Source: an uncultured Eubacteriales bacterium
Lineage (GTDB): Bacteria; Bacillota; Clostridia; Christensenellales; Aristaeellaceae
Length of the DNA: 40,218 nt
Assembly (NCBI GenBank): GCA_944349545.1
Contig: CALVNG010000014.1
Location: 1-40,218 of the forward strand
Reading direction: 5' to 3'
The position numbers were made by a program, and so were the translations under genes. The notes below the pieces were generated by a model. The model was not told the origin of the DNA, searched no databases, and worked only from the letters and a program-made list of their open reading frames with translations. This document shows, piece after piece, positions 24,898-33,604 of the stretch (the first letter of the stretch is position 1; every line of letters begins with the position of its first letter).

Positions 24898-25091
24898 CTG
24901 CTGACACGCGTGGGGGGATTCCCTTTGCTGCGAGCCTGACGCTCTTTGCGCAATGCTTCCGGCGTCAGCTCCATGGAACTGCGCTGTTGCGCTGGAATCT
25001 CCTGATCATTCCGCCTGTCCGGGCCTCCGTTTTCCATGTGGCGTGGGCGGCGATGGCGGAAATACGAGACCGGGATGGATTCCACAGGACC

Positions 25092-25120
25092 ATTATAGCC
25101 GAGACGGCAAAAGAAATCAA
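25092..25120 (-). promoter_or_regulatory. promoter of the PAS-CPBP/pssA/psd operon
   Basis: On the minus strand TTGATT (25120-25115), a 17-nt spacer and a perfect TATAAT (25097-25092). Transcription would start near 25085, giving a leader of about 295 nt with no convincing protein-coding ORF. Confidence 0.75.
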
Positions 25121-25213
25121 TGCCGGGAAGCGCCTGCGTTTGGCCCTCCGCTTATGAAGAGACCTTTTGTGGCGGGCCGGGTGGGCCCGGGAATTCCATT
25201 CGCCGCGCCTGTC

Positions 25214-25235
25214 TTTACCTGATCTTAATGCGCCT
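25214..25235 (+). promoter_or_regulatory. candidate KdpE-type operator upstream of kdpD(1)
   Basis: TTTA at 25214 and TTAA at 25225 begin two consecutive 11-bp units. OmpR/PhoB-family regulators bind direct repeats with this one-helical-turn period, and the E. coli kdp operator is also a T-rich direct repeat. It lies about 37-58 bp upstream of the kdpD(1) -10. Short motifs like this arise by chance, so support comes mainly from similar repeats before ktrB and the kdpF cluster. Confidence 0.3.
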
Positions 25236-25261
25236 GAACAAACGTTTATGATTCCATAGCG

Positions 25262-25285
25262 TTTGACGTGATACAATTTTGACGT
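25262..25285 (+). promoter_or_regulatory. kdpD(1) promoter with flanking TTTGACGT direct repeat
   Basis: An extended -10, TGA-TACAAT (25269-25277), lies about 49 nt upstream of kdpD(1) without a good -35. The octamer TTTGACGT occurs on both sides of it, at 25262-25269 and 25278-25285, and could be a regulator site. Confidence 0.5.
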
Positions 25286-25325
25286 CCATGGATACCACAG
25301 CTCGATCTGGCAGGAGAAGACAGGT

Positions 25326-27998
25326 ATGGAGAATACGCATCAAACGCAATCCGGTTTTGAGATGGGCGCGAAAAGTACGCTCCTTGCCGGGAAACTGAAA
25401 ATCTTCTTTGGCTACGCGGCGGGCGTAGGCAAGACCTATGCCATGCTGGAGGCGGCCCATCAGGCGAAAAAAGAGGGCATCGATGTTGTTGTGGGCTATG
25501 TGGAGCCGCATGCCAGGCCGGATACGCTGGCACTCCTGGACGGGCTGGAGGTTTTGCCCCGCAAAGAGATAGCGTATCGCGGAATCAAGCTGAAGGAGTT
25601 TGATCTGGACCTGGCGCTGGAGCGGAAGCCTCAGCTCATTCTGGTGGACGAACTGGCCCACAATAATGCGCAGGGATGCCGGCACACAAAGCGGTATCAG
25701 GATGTGGAAGAGCTGCTTAAGGCGGGGATCAACGTCTATACCACGGTGAATGTGCAGCATCTGGAGTCGCTCAACGATCTGGTGTCCTCCATCACAGGCA
25801 TTGCGGTCAATGAGCGAATTCCGGATCATGTATTTGACCGGGCCAATCAGGTTGAGCTGGTGGATATTGAACCGGATGAGCTTGTCAAACGCCTTCAGAC
25901 GGGAAAGGTGTACCGGGAGCGACAGGCGGAACAGGCGCTCCAGCATTTTTTTACCGCGGAGAATCTGGCCGCCCTGCGTGAGATCGCCATGCGGCGCACC
26001 GCGGATCAGCTCAACCGCACGGCGCTGCAGGAGGGCAAGGAAAAGAGCGCGAAAGCCGGGGAACACATTCTGATCTGCCTTTCGTCTGCGCCTTCCAATG
26101 CGAAAGTGATCCGAACCGCTGCACGAATGGCGGAAGCCTTTCACAGCGGTTTCACCGCGCTGTTTGTACAGACGCCGGAAACAAGCGAACTGTCCGGCGA
26201 AAACCTCAAGCGCCTGCGCAGTAACCTGCGTCTCGCGGAGCAGCTGGGCGCGCAGATTTCTACGGTCTATGGAACGGACCCCGCCATGCAGATCGCGGAA
26301 TATGCTCGCGTCAGCGGCGTAACCAAGATCGTGATGGGCCGCATCAACCATCAGCAAAACCCCCTTACGGGGAAAAAGAGCCTGGCTGACCGCCTGATCG
26401 AGCTGACGGATCTGGACGTGTACATCATTCCGGATCACCAGCCGCTATATAAAAAGCCGCCTGGAAGGCCCCGTGTTCCCAGGGCGCGTTTTACCTGGAA
26501 AGATACGGGCGTTATGCTGGCCTCTTTGCTGCTTTCCTCCATCGCTGGATTTGGCTTTTATGCTGCCGGATTCAGCGAATCAAACATGATTACGGTTTAC
26601 ATTCTGGGCGTTCTGATTACCGCGGTTTGCACAAACGGTCACTTCTATGGCGCCGTTGCTTCGTTCCTCAGCGTCGCCGCTTTCAATTTTCTTTTTACGG
26701 AGCCTCGCTTCACCTTTCAGGTCAACGACCCCAGTTACCCCGTAACCTTTCTGATCATGCTTTTCTCCAGCTTTATCGCCAGCTCTCTGGCCAGCCGCGT
26801 AAAGGCGCAGGCCCGTTTGGCGGCACAAAAGAGCTATTATACGGAACTGCTTTTGGGGAGCAGTCAAAAGCTGCAAAAGGGGCGAACCGAATGGGACTGC
26901 CTTCGGCTGACCGCGGAACAGTTAAACCGGCTTTTTGACCGGCCCGTGCTCTATGCCCTGAGTGAAACGGAGTTGGCATTTCGAGTGGAGCCGTCCGATG
27001 AACAGCATATTCTATCCGAATTGGGTTCCGAAGAAATCGGGGTGGCCAAGTGGGTGCAAAGAAACAACAAGCACGCCGGCGCAACCACCAACACCCTGCC
27101 AAACGCAAAATGGCTTTTTCTCTCCGTCAGAGGGACGCAAGGCGTTATGGGGATTGTGGGAATTCCCATCGTGGGCTATTCCGTCCCGGACGCCTTTGAA
27201 AAAAACCTGATGATTGCCCTGCTAAGCGAGTGCGGGCTTAGCCAGGAACGCATCCGGCTGCAGGAGGAGCGCAATCAGGCGGCGCTTCAGGCGCAAAAAG
27301 AGCGGCTGCAAGCCAGCCTGCTGCGCGCGGTTTCCCATGATTTGCACACGCCGCTCACAAACATCAGCGGCAGTATCAACAAGCTCATGCAGGAAGCGCC
27401 TTTGCCGGACCCGGCAGCCAGAAAAAAGCTGTGCACGGCCATTTATGACGATACAAACTGGCTGATGAACATGACGGAAAACCTGCTGGTAGCCACCCAT
27501 CTGGAAACAGACAGGGAATCCTTCAAAATGCGTCCGGAACGGATCGAAGATCTTTTCCGGCGCGCCGTCGCACAGCTGGACCGCAGAGCCGCGGAGCATT
27601 GCGTGTCCGTCCATTTGGAGGACGCCGCGCTCATGGCTACCATGAACGCAAGGCTGATTGAGCGGGTTATCATCAACATCATGAACAACGCCATACAGTA
27701 CACGCCAAAAGGATCGCATATTGAGCTGCGCGGCACGAAAAAAGGGAATGCCGTGGAAATAAGGGTCACGGATGATGGCCCCGGCATTTCGGATGACGCA
27801 AAGCGTCACCTGTTTGATTTGTTCTACACCGCCGGGCAGGGAAAAGCGGATTGTCAAAGGGGCCTGGGCCTTGGGCTGAATCTGTGTCAATCCATCGTCG
27901 CCATGCACGGGGGGACAATGGACGTATTGGATCATGCGCCGAAGGGAACCGCATTCCGGTTTGTGCTCCCCCTGGCTTCTCCGGAGACAGGGAGATAG
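25326..27998 (+). CDS. kdpD: KdpD-family potassium sensor histidine kinase (copy 1)
   Basis: Membrane sensor kinase of the K+-limitation response, 890 aa and full length. An N-terminal KdpD domain (about 20-235) has Walker A GYAAGVGKT (29-37) and Walker B LILVDELAH (104-112). A USP-like domain (about 245-370) includes CLSSAPSN and FTALF (276-280), near the FTAxY element reported for c-di-AMP binding in S. aureus KdpD. Four short TM helices (about 395-490) are followed by a GAF-like region (520-640) and the HisKA/HATPase core. The H-box is SHDLHTPLT with His671, where Arg is usual after DL. N-box (INIMNNAIQYTP) and G-boxes (DDGPGI, GLGLGL) are intact. No response regulator follows; kdpE is 11 kb downstream. 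Confidence 0.93.
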   Translation: MENTHQTQSGFEMGAKSTLLAGKLKIFFGYAAGVGKTYAMLEAAHQAKKEGIDVVVGYVEPHARPDTLALLDGLEVLPRKEIAYRGIKLKEFDLDLALERKPQLILVDELAHNNAQGCRHTKRYQDVEELLKAGINVYTTVNVQHLESLNDLVSSITGIAVNERIPDHVFDRANQVELVDIEPDELVKRLQTGKVYRERQAEQALQHFFTAENLAALREIAMRRTADQLNRTALQEGKEKSAKAGEHILICLSSAPSNAKVIRTAARMAEAFHSGFTALFVQTPETSELSGENLKRLRSNLRLAEQLGAQISTVYGTDPAMQIAEYARVSGVTKIVMGRINHQQNPLTGKKSLADRLIELTDLDVYIIPDHQPLYKKPPGRPRVPRARFTWKDTGVMLASLLLSSIAGFGFYAAGFSESNMITVYILGVLITAVCTNGHFYGAVASFLSVAAFNFLFTEPRFTFQVNDPSYPVTFLIMLFSSFIASSLASRVKAQARLAAQKSYYTELLLGSSQKLQKGRTEWDCLRLTAEQLNRLFDRPVLYALSETELAFRVEPSDEQHILSELGSEEIGVAKWVQRNNKHAGATTNTLPNAKWLFLSVRGTQGVMGIVGIPIVGYSVPDAFEKNLMIALLSECGLSQERIRLQEERNQAALQAQKERLQASLLRAVSHDLHTPLTNISGSINKLMQEAPLPDPAARKKLCTAIYDDTNWLMNMTENLLVATHLETDRESFKMRPERIEDLFRRAVAQLDRRAAEHCVSVHLEDAALMATMNARLIERVIINIMNNAIQYTPKGSHIELRGTKKGNAVEIRVTDDGPGISDDAKRHLFDLFYTAGQGKADCQRGLGLGLNLCQSIVAMHGGTMDVLDHAPKGTAFRFVLPLASPETGR

Positions 27999-28053
27999 CG
28001 CGCAAAATGGAATGAAGAAAGATTTATCTCCTGTTAATACCGCGCTGTTTTCC

Positions 28054-28123
28054 TTAATCCCCGCTTATTACGGATTGCGATATGCTATGCACGCAAAACG
28101 GATTCCGCGTGTTTTGCGTGCAT
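28054..28123 (+). promoter_or_regulatory. upstream regulatory region of the kdpF cluster: 11-bp repeat and 13-bp inverted repeat
   Basis: TTAAT (28054) and TTATT (28065) start two 11-bp units resembling the other candidate KdpE sites. Just downstream, ATGCACGCAAAAC (28087-28099) pairs perfectly with GTTTTGCGTGCAT (28111-28123) across an 11-nt loop. No T-run follows, so it is more likely an operator or an RNA structure than a terminator. No convincing -35/-10 pair was found in 27999-28149. Confidence 0.4.
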
Positions 28124-28184
28124 GCCAATGGCGAAAGGAGAACGGTCTTATGGCAGAGGATATGCTGCTTTGCCTGGTGATGGT

Positions 28185-28289
28185 ATGAGCGGCGCCGTCG
28201 TTGGGACGTTTGTGCTGACGATCATGGCTGGAAAAATGGTGAATGCGGCATGGTATCATCTATCTCAACGGAGGGAGAGCCGGGTATGA
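28185..28289 (+). CDS. small membrane ORF (34 aa) upstream of kdpF
   Basis: Encodes MSGAVVGTFVLTIMAGKMVN followed by AAWYHLSQRRESRV: one hydrophobic helix and a basic tail. It has no good Shine-Dalgarno of its own, but overlaps by ATGA a 12-codon ORF (28150-28188, start preceded by AAAGGAG at 9-nt spacing), which could couple its translation. I do not recognise it. It may be a small Kdp accessory subunit or a chance ORF. Confidence 0.35.
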   Translation: MSGAVVGTFVLTIMAGKMVNAAWYHLSQRRESRV

Positions 28290-28384
28290 TGGATTGCTTT
28301 ATGGCAGGGATTCTGCTGGTGGGTTTTGGCCTTGTCCGGCTGCTGGTGAACTGGTGCCGGCGGCAAGTTGATTCTCAGGAATGA
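28286..28384 (+). CDS. small membrane protein (32 aa) next to kdpF
   Basis: Encodes MMDCFMAGILLVGFGLVRLL then VNWCRRQVDSQE: a single TM helix ending in W-C-R-R. Its ATG overlaps the previous stop and is preceded by GGAGGG (about 10-nt spacing). Short single-TM ORFs with an aromatic/Cys/Arg end (W.LV.LCDRL-like) are often found before kdpF in other bacteria, so I take this as a real Kdp-linked microprotein of unknown role. Confidence 0.5.
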   Translation: MMDCFMAGILLVGFGLVRLLVNWCRRQVDSQE

Positions 28385-28406
28385 TGGAAAGCAGGAGTTG
28401 ATCAGG

Positions 28407-28484
28407 ATGTTTTTGCTCGGAATAATTGTCTTGCTGCTGGGCGGATATCTGCTATACGCCCTGGTGCATCCGGAGCGATTCTAA
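28407..28484 (+). CDS. kdpF: KdpF, small subunit of the K+-transporting ATPase
   Basis: A 25-aa single-helix protein, MFLLGIIVLLLGGYLLYALV followed by HPERF. The closing YLLYALVHPERF matches the KdpF signature (Y-L-x-Y-A-L-x-x-P-E-x-F). KdpF stabilises the KdpFABC complex in the membrane. It precedes kdpA by 31 nt, the canonical order. The length is typical. Confidence 0.9.
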   Translation: MFLLGIIVLLLGGYLLYALVHPERF

Positions 28485-28515
28485 CGTCCAGTACACAGCA
28501 TAGGAGGAATTTCGT

Positions 28516-30276
28516 ATGTTACAGCTGGCGCTGACATTGATCATTTATTTGATCCTTGTCATTCCGGTGGGACGGTATCTATATCATATCGCCGCGGGAA
28601 AACGCACCTTTGCCGACCCCGTATTTGATCGGGTGGACGGCGTGATTTATCAACTGGGCGGGGTCGATCCGCGCAAGGGGATGAACTGGAAACAGTACGC
28701 CCTGGCCCTTGTCGGCACCAATGCGGCGATGGTCGCCATCGGCTATGTCATTCTCCGCGTCCAGAGCATTCCGCTTTTCAATCCCAACGGGATTGAGGGA
28801 ATGGAACCCACCCTGGCCTTCAACACCATCATCAGCTTTATGACCAACACCAATCTGCAGCACTACTCCGGGGAAAGCGGATTGAGCTATCTTTCTCAGA
28901 TGCTGGTCATCATCTTTATGATGTTTGTTTCGGCAGCCAGCGGCTATGCCGCCTGTGTGGCCTTTATCCGCGGCCTGGCCGGAAAGACGAAGGACAATGT
29001 GGGCAACTTTTTTGCCGATCTGGTCCGCATCACGACCCGCGTGCTGCTGCCCTTCTCTCTGGCAGGCGGGCTGCTGCTGGTATGGCAGGGGGTGCCCCAG
29101 AACTTTTCGGGGAATGTGGTGGTGCAAACCCTGGAGGGTACCTGCCAGGTCCTGGCCATGGGCCCCGTGGCGGCGCTTGAAATCATCAAGCACCTGGGCA
29201 CCAACGGCGGCGGATTTTTCGGCGCCAATTCCGCCACGCCTATGGAGAATCCCACCATCCTGTCCAACCTGATCGAGCTGTATTCCATGATGCTGCTGCC
29301 CGGCGCCTGCGTCATTGCCTTTGGGAAAATGGTGGGTGACGGCCGCCGCCAGCATCAGAGGAACAAGGCTGAGGAAAACGCCCTGACCGTTCATCGGGAA
29401 GGAATCATGGACCGGCTGCTGGGCAAAGAAGGCCGAAGCATCTTCTTGGCCATGGGAATTTTGTTTCTGGTTGGCCTAAGCCTTTGCTACTGGGCGGAAC
29501 AAAAGGGCAATCCGGCGCTGGCCGAGATTGGCCTGAGCCAGTCCGCGGGCAGCATGGAGGGCAAGGAGGTCCGCTTCGGAATCGCCCAATCCGCGCTGTT
29601 TACCACGGTGACCACATCCTTCACCACCGGCACGGTCAATAACATGCACGATACATTGACGCCTCTGGGCGGCATGGTGCCGCTTTTGCACATGATGCTC
29701 AACTGCGTCTTTGGCGGCAAGGGTGTGGGCCTGATGAACATGATTCTCCACGCGATCCTGGCGGTGTTCATCTGCGGGCTGATGGTAGGGCGTACCCCCG
29801 AATACCTGGGCAAGAAGGTCGAGGGGCGCGAGATGAAGCTGACCGCGTTAGCCATCATCATCCATCCGCTGCTGATTCTGGCCTTTTCCGCCCTGGCGGT
29901 GGCGACGGCCGCCGGCCGGGCCGGCATGACCAATCCCGGCTTCCACGGCCTGAGCCAGGTGCTGTATGAATACGCCTCCGCTGCCGCGAATAACGGCTCC
30001 GGATTTGAGGGGCTGGCGGACAACACGTACTTCTGGAACATGACCACCGGTATTGTCATGTTCCTGGGGCGGTATCTGCCCATCGTCATTCAACTGGCCA
30101 TTGCAGGCTCGCTGATGAAGAAGAACGAGGTAAACGAGTCTGCCGGCACGCTGCGCACCAGCAACGTGAGTTTTGCGGTCATCCTTGTGTTTGTGGTGTA
30201 TATTTTTGCCGCGCTGACATTCTTCCCGGCGCTGGCGCTGGGCCCCATTGCCGAGCATCTTACTCTTTGGGGCTAA
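28516..30276 (+). CDS. kdpA: K+-transporting ATPase subunit A (KdpA)
   Basis: K+-binding and channel-like subunit of the high-affinity KdpFABC pump in the cytoplasmic membrane. The protein is 586 aa with ten or so TM helices. Selectivity-filter-type segments of the four pseudo-repeats are visible: [57 protein letters not shown] and [14 protein letters not shown]. The start follows AGGAGG at 8-nt spacing. Co-transcribed with kdpB (16 nt apart). Confidence 0.96.
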   Translation: MLQLALTLIIYLILVIPVGRYLYHIAAGKRTFADPVFDRVDGVIYQLGGVDPRKGMNWKQYALALVGTNAAMVAIGYVILRVQSIPLFNPNGIEGMEPTLAFNTIISFMTNTNLQHYSGESGLSYLSQMLVIIFMMFVSAASGYAACVAFIRGLAGKTKDNVGNFFADLVRITTRVLLPFSLAGGLLLVWQGVPQNFSGNVVVQTLEGTCQVLAMGPVAALEIIKHLGTNGGGFFGANSATPMENPTILSNLIELYSMMLLPGACVIAFGKMVGDGRRQHQRNKAEENALTVHREGIMDRLLGKEGRSIFLAMGILFLVGLSLCYWAEQKGNPALAEIGLSQSAGSMEGKEVRFGIAQSALFTTVTTSFTTGTVNNMHDTLTPLGGMVPLLHMMLNCVFGGKGVGLMNMILHAILAVFICGLMVGRTPEYLGKKVEGREMKLTALAIIIHPLLILAFSALAVATAAGRAGMTNPGFHGLSQVLYEYASAAANNGSGFEGLADNTYFWNMTTGIVMFLGRYLPIVIQLAIAGSLMKKNEVNESAGTLRTSNVSFAVILVFVVYIFAALTFFPALALGPIAEHLTLWG

Positions 30277-30292
30277 GGAGGATTTTCGTGCT

Positions 30293-32344
30293 ATGAGTAA
30301 GAAACAAAACAAAAAGCTGCTGACCCCGGAGATCCTGAAGCAGGCGCTCGTCGGTTCGGTCAAAAAGCTGGACCCCCGCTATATGATCAAAAATCCGGTC
30401 ATGTTCGTGGTGGAAACCGGCTTCCTGATCACGCTGCTGTTGACGATTGTGCCGGGGCTGTTTGGCGAGGGCGATACCGGACTGCGCACTTACAATCTGA
30501 TCGTTTCCCTCATTCTGCTGGTGACGGTGCTGTTTGCCAACTTTGCGGAGTCTGTGGCGGAAGGCCGGGGCAAGGCCCAGGCCGCCAGCCTGAAAAAGAC
30601 CCAGAAGGACACCGAGGCCCATCTGCTGAATCAGGACGGCAGCGAAACCATCGTGCCTTCCAGCGAGCTGAAAAAGGGCGATGTTGTGATGGTGTCGGCC
30701 GGCGAGGTGATTCCCGGTGACGGCGAGGTGATCGAAGGCATTGCATCGGTGGATGAATCGGCCATCACCGGTGAATCCGCTCCCGTGGTTCGGGAGAGCG
30801 GCGGCGACTTCTGCTCCGTGACCGGCGGCACCACCGTGGTGTCCGACTGGCTGAAAATCCGCATCACCTCCGATCCCGGCAACAGCTTTCTGGATCGGAT
30901 GATCGCCCTGGTGGAAGGCGCCTCCCGGAAAAAAACGCCCAACGAAATCGCGTTGAGCACGCTCCTGGTTTCCCTGACCATCATTTTCCTGATCGTGATG
31001 GTCACTTTGTATCCCATCGGCATGTATTGCGGGGTTCAGCTGCCGCTGTCCACCCTGATCGCCCTGATGGTTTGCCTGATTCCCACCACCATCGGCGGGC
31101 TGCTCTCCGCCATCGGCATTGCCGGTATGGACCGCGTGACCCGCTTCAACGTGATCGCCATGTCCGGCAAGGCGGTTGAGGCCTGCGGCGATGTGGACAC
31201 CATGATTCTGGACAAGACCGGCACCATTACCTTTGGCAACCGCCTGGCCGCCGATTTTTTCCCCGTGGAGGGCGCAAGACGCAGCGACCTCATTCGCTGC
31301 GCGGCGCTGACCAGCCTTCGCGACGAAACCCCCGAGGGCAAATCCACGCTGGAGCTGGCGCGCCGGCTGGGAGCCGACATTGAGGAAACCCCCGGCTCTT
31401 CCTTCATGGAGTTTACGGCCCAGACCCGTATGAGCGGCGTGGATCTCCCGGACGGCACCAAGGTCCGCAAAGGCGCCTCGGACGCGATTGAGCAGTACGT
31501 CGCCTCTCAGGGCGGAAAGATTCCCGCCGATCTGCATGTCCATGTGGAAAAGGTGTCTTCGCTGGGCGGCACCCCGCTGGTTGTATGCCAAAACAATCAG
31601 GTGCTCGGCGTGATTTACCTGAAAGACACCGTAAAGCCCGGCATGACGGAGCGTTTTGAGCGCCTGCGTGCCATCGGCATCAAGACCATCATGTGTACCG
31701 GCGACAATCCCCTGACCGCGGCCACCATCGCCAAGGAGGCCGGGGTGGACGGCTTCATCGCCGAGTGCAAGCCGGAGGACAAGATCAGCGTCATCAAAAA
31801 AGAGCAGGCGGAGGGAAAGATCGTCGCCATGACCGGCGACGGCACCAACGACGCGCCCGCCCTCGCCCAGGCAAACGTGGGCCTTGCCATGAACTCCGGC
31901 ACCACCGCGGCCAAGGAGGCCGCCAACATGGTGGACCTGGACTCCGACCCCACCAAGATCCTGGAGGTGGTGGAAATCGGCAAGCAGCTGCTCATCACCC
32001 GCGGCTCCCTTACCACCTTCTCCATCGCCAATGATATCGCAAAGTATTTTGCGATCATTCCCGCCATGTTTATGGCGGCCATCCCTCAGCTGGGCATTCT
32101 CAACATCATGCACCTGAGCACACAGAACAGCGCGATCCTGTCCGCATTGATCTTTAATGCGATCATCATTCCCTGCCTGATTCCTCTGGCCATGAAGGGC
32201 GTCAAGTACCGCCCCATGTCTTCTGGAAAAATGCTGGCCCGGAACATGATGATCTACGGTCTGGGCGGCGTTGTCACTCCCTTCATCGGCATCAAAATCA
32301 TTGACATGATGATTGCTCCCATCCTGATGGCCATGGGCATCTGA
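30293..32344 (+). CDS. kdpB: K+-transporting ATPase subunit B (KdpB)
   Basis: P-type ATPase subunit that hydrolyses ATP to drive K+ uptake through KdpA. The protein is 683 aa. The actuator motif TGES, the phosphorylation motif DKTGTIT (Asp is the phosphate acceptor) and the hinge motif [10 protein letters not shown] are all intact. The end [24 protein letters not shown] is typical of KdpB. ATG at 30293 follows AAGGAGGA at about 10-nt spacing; a longer in-frame start inside kdpA is not supported. Confidence 0.96.
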   Translation: MSKKQNKKLLTPEILKQALVGSVKKLDPRYMIKNPVMFVVETGFLITLLLTIVPGLFGEGDTGLRTYNLIVSLILLVTVLFANFAESVAEGRGKAQAASLKKTQKDTEAHLLNQDGSETIVPSSELKKGDVVMVSAGEVIPGDGEVIEGIASVDESAITGESAPVVRESGGDFCSVTGGTTVVSDWLKIRITSDPGNSFLDRMIALVEGASRKKTPNEIALSTLLVSLTIIFLIVMVTLYPIGMYCGVQLPLSTLIALMVCLIPTTIGGLLSAIGIAGMDRVTRFNVIAMSGKAVEACGDVDTMILDKTGTITFGNRLAADFFPVEGARRSDLIRCAALTSLRDETPEGKSTLELARRLGADIEETPGSSFMEFTAQTRMSGVDLPDGTKVRKGASDAIEQYVASQGGKIPADLHVHVEKVSSLGGTPLVVCQNNQVLGVIYLKDTVKPGMTERFERLRAIGIKTIMCTGDNPLTAATIAKEAGVDGFIAECKPEDKISVIKKEQAEGKIVAMTGDGTNDAPALAQANVGLAMNSGTTAAKEAANMVDLDSDPTKILEVVEIGKQLLITRGSLTTFSIANDIAKYFAIIPAMFMAAIPQLGILNIMHLSTQNSAILSALIFNAIIIPCLIPLAMKGVKYRPMSSGKMLARNMMIYGLGGVVTPFIGIKIIDMMIAPILMAMGI

Positions 32345-32358
32345 GGAGGTCCCTTACC

Positions 32359-33033
32359 ATGAACGAAACAACTAACAAGAACGCACTTTTTCACGGCCTG
32401 CGTCAGTCTTTGGTGGTAACATTGCTGTTGCTGCTGCTCTGCGGCTTTGGATTTCCCGTGTTGCTCAGCGGTATTTCCGCTGTGATCTTCCCCAGCCAGG
32501 CCAATGGCGGCCTGGTCTATGCAGATGGCCAGGCTGTGGGGGCGGTCAACATAGGGCAGGATTTTACGAAGCCCTATTTCATGAAGGGACGCCCTTCGGC
32601 TTACAACTATAATACCTATTATGAAGATGAAGAGGGCAACCAATACTGCAACGACGGCAGCGCGTTTGCCGGGCTCGGTTCCGGCTCCAACAACTATGCG
32701 CCTTCCAATCCTGCGCTGACCGAGCGGGTCGAGGCTGACATCGAGGCATTTCTGGAGGCGAACCCGGATGTGAAGCGGGAGGATATTCCCGCCGATTTGG
32801 TGACGGCTTCCGGTTCGGGGCTGGACCCGCATATTACGCTACAATCAGCCCGCATTCAGCTGCCTGCCTTGGCGGCCGCCTCGGGTCTGAGCGAGGAGGA
32901 GCTGGAGCGGATTGTAGAGGACAACACGGAGGGCAAGCTGCTGGGCATTTTCGGCGAAGAAACCGTCAACGTTCTGGGCGTGAACCTGGACATTGCCAAG
33001 GCGATGGAGCTTGTGGAGGACGCGTCCAGGTAA
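32359..33033 (+). CDS. kdpC: K+-transporting ATPase subunit C (KdpC)
   Basis: Single-TM subunit that binds with KdpB and raises its ATP affinity. The protein is 224 aa. One TM helix (about 17-40, LVVTLLLLLLCGFGFPVLLSG) precedes an extracytoplasmic domain with GQDFTKPYFMKGRPSAYNYN, GSGSNNYAPSNPALTERV and TASGSGLDPHITLQSARIQ, the KdpC signatures. The conserved end reads VNVLGVNLDIAKAM (usually VNVLxLNxAL). A 12-residue insert, TYYEDEEGNQYC, follows the first motif. SD GGAGGT at 8-nt spacing. Confidence 0.95.
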   Translation: MNETTNKNALFHGLRQSLVVTLLLLLLCGFGFPVLLSGISAVIFPSQANGGLVYADGQAVGAVNIGQDFTKPYFMKGRPSAYNYNTYYEDEEGNQYCNDGSAFAGLGSGSNNYAPSNPALTERVEADIEAFLEANPDVKREDIPADLVTASGSGLDPHITLQSARIQLPALAAASGLSEEELERIVEDNTEGKLLGIFGEETVNVLGVNLDIAKAMELVEDASR

Positions 33034-33073
33034 GCGTCGTCCCCGCCGGGGTTGGGAAACGGAGGCGCGCGCT

Positions 33074-33446
33074 ATGCGATTTCACTGCGACAAAACGCTG
33101 AAACAGAGCGTCGAGGCATAGATCCGGATGGCGGATGAAACTCCGGCATGGCTGATGGTATACCTGACAAAGTCCCTGAAGGAGTGGCTGGGCCAATCGT
33201 GCACAATATCCCATCAGGATCTGTGTTTGGGTATCCGCTTTGTCCGCCGGGCGTATGTGCCGGCTTCTGCGGGCGGCAGCGCGTGACGGGCGCGCGGTTG
33301 CCTTTGACTGGAGATTCCTTCATTCCAACAGGTTTTTGGGCTTTCTGCTGATTTTTGTCGGAATGCCTCTTGTCACCCTGACGGCGGTTTGCGCATGCGC
33401 AACCCTTGTCGCTTTGCCGATCGCGCTCATGTTCGGCTGGATGTGA
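33074..33446 (+). pseudogene. possible decayed small membrane-protein gene
   Basis: The 570 nt between kdpC and ktrB have no intact recognisable gene. In one frame MRFHCDKTLKQSVEA (33074-33118) ends at TAG (33119-33121); the same frame continues MADETPAWLMVYLTKSLKEW and GIRFVRRAYVPASAGGSA to a TGA at 33284-33286. A +1-shifted frame then reads RAVAFDWRFLHSNRFLGF and a hydrophobic helix (LLIFVGMPLVTLTAVCACA), ending at 33446. Read together this looks like a roughly 120-aa membrane protein broken by a stop and a frameshift. The alternative is two chance ORFs, or a real 68-aa protein starting at TTG 33240. No family recognised. Confidence 0.3.
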
Positions 33447-33496
33447 ATGCCCGCAAGCATTCTGCCGCAAGGGGCGCGGGAGGGAGGAGAGAGGTC

Positions 33497-33559
33497 TTTA
33501 TGCCGTCTTAATATGCATCCTGATACATTAACACCTCCTTTAGACCAGATATGGATAAT
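33497..33559 (+). promoter_or_regulatory. candidate KdpE-type site and activator-dependent promoter for ktrBA
   Basis: TTTA (33497) and TTAA (33508) begin two adjacent 11-bp units, the same arrangement as upstream of kdpD(1). A -10-like GATAAT lies at 33554-33559 with no matching -35, so the repeat sits where an activator would contact RNA polymerase. Alternative: TTAACA/16 nt/TATGGA inside the same stretch. Confidence 0.4.
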
Positions 33560-33565
33560 GGGGGT

Positions 33566-33598
33566 GTAAAGAAAGGTTAAAGGCGTATTAAGAGGTGG
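33566..33598 (+). repeat. three 11-bp TAA-containing units just upstream of ktrB
   Basis: GTAAAGAAAGG, TTAAAGGCGTA and TTAAGAGGTGG follow each other without gap. The period is that of OmpR/PhoB-family sites, but the last unit overlaps the ktrB ribosome binding site (GAGGTGGAGG), so a bound protein here would repress. Confidence 0.35.
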
Positions 33599-33604
33599 AG
33601 GCTT

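Noticed and set aside
24690..25085. 131-aa minus-strand ORF across the PAS-CPBP leader
   Set aside because: It runs through the terminator hairpin and out of frame into the PAS-CPBP gene, and its sequence is Arg-rich without any recognisable domain.
24791..25325. Mobile element or tRNA gene in the gap before kdpD(1)
   Set aside because: No terminal inverted repeats, transposase fragment or cloverleaf seen; the region is explained by two divergent promoters and a structured leader.
27999..28149. ydaO/kdp-type c-di-AMP riboswitch upstream of the kdpF cluster
   Set aside because: The interval is only about 150 nt, and none of the conserved ydaO segments I know is present; only an inverted repeat and short T-rich repeats are seen.
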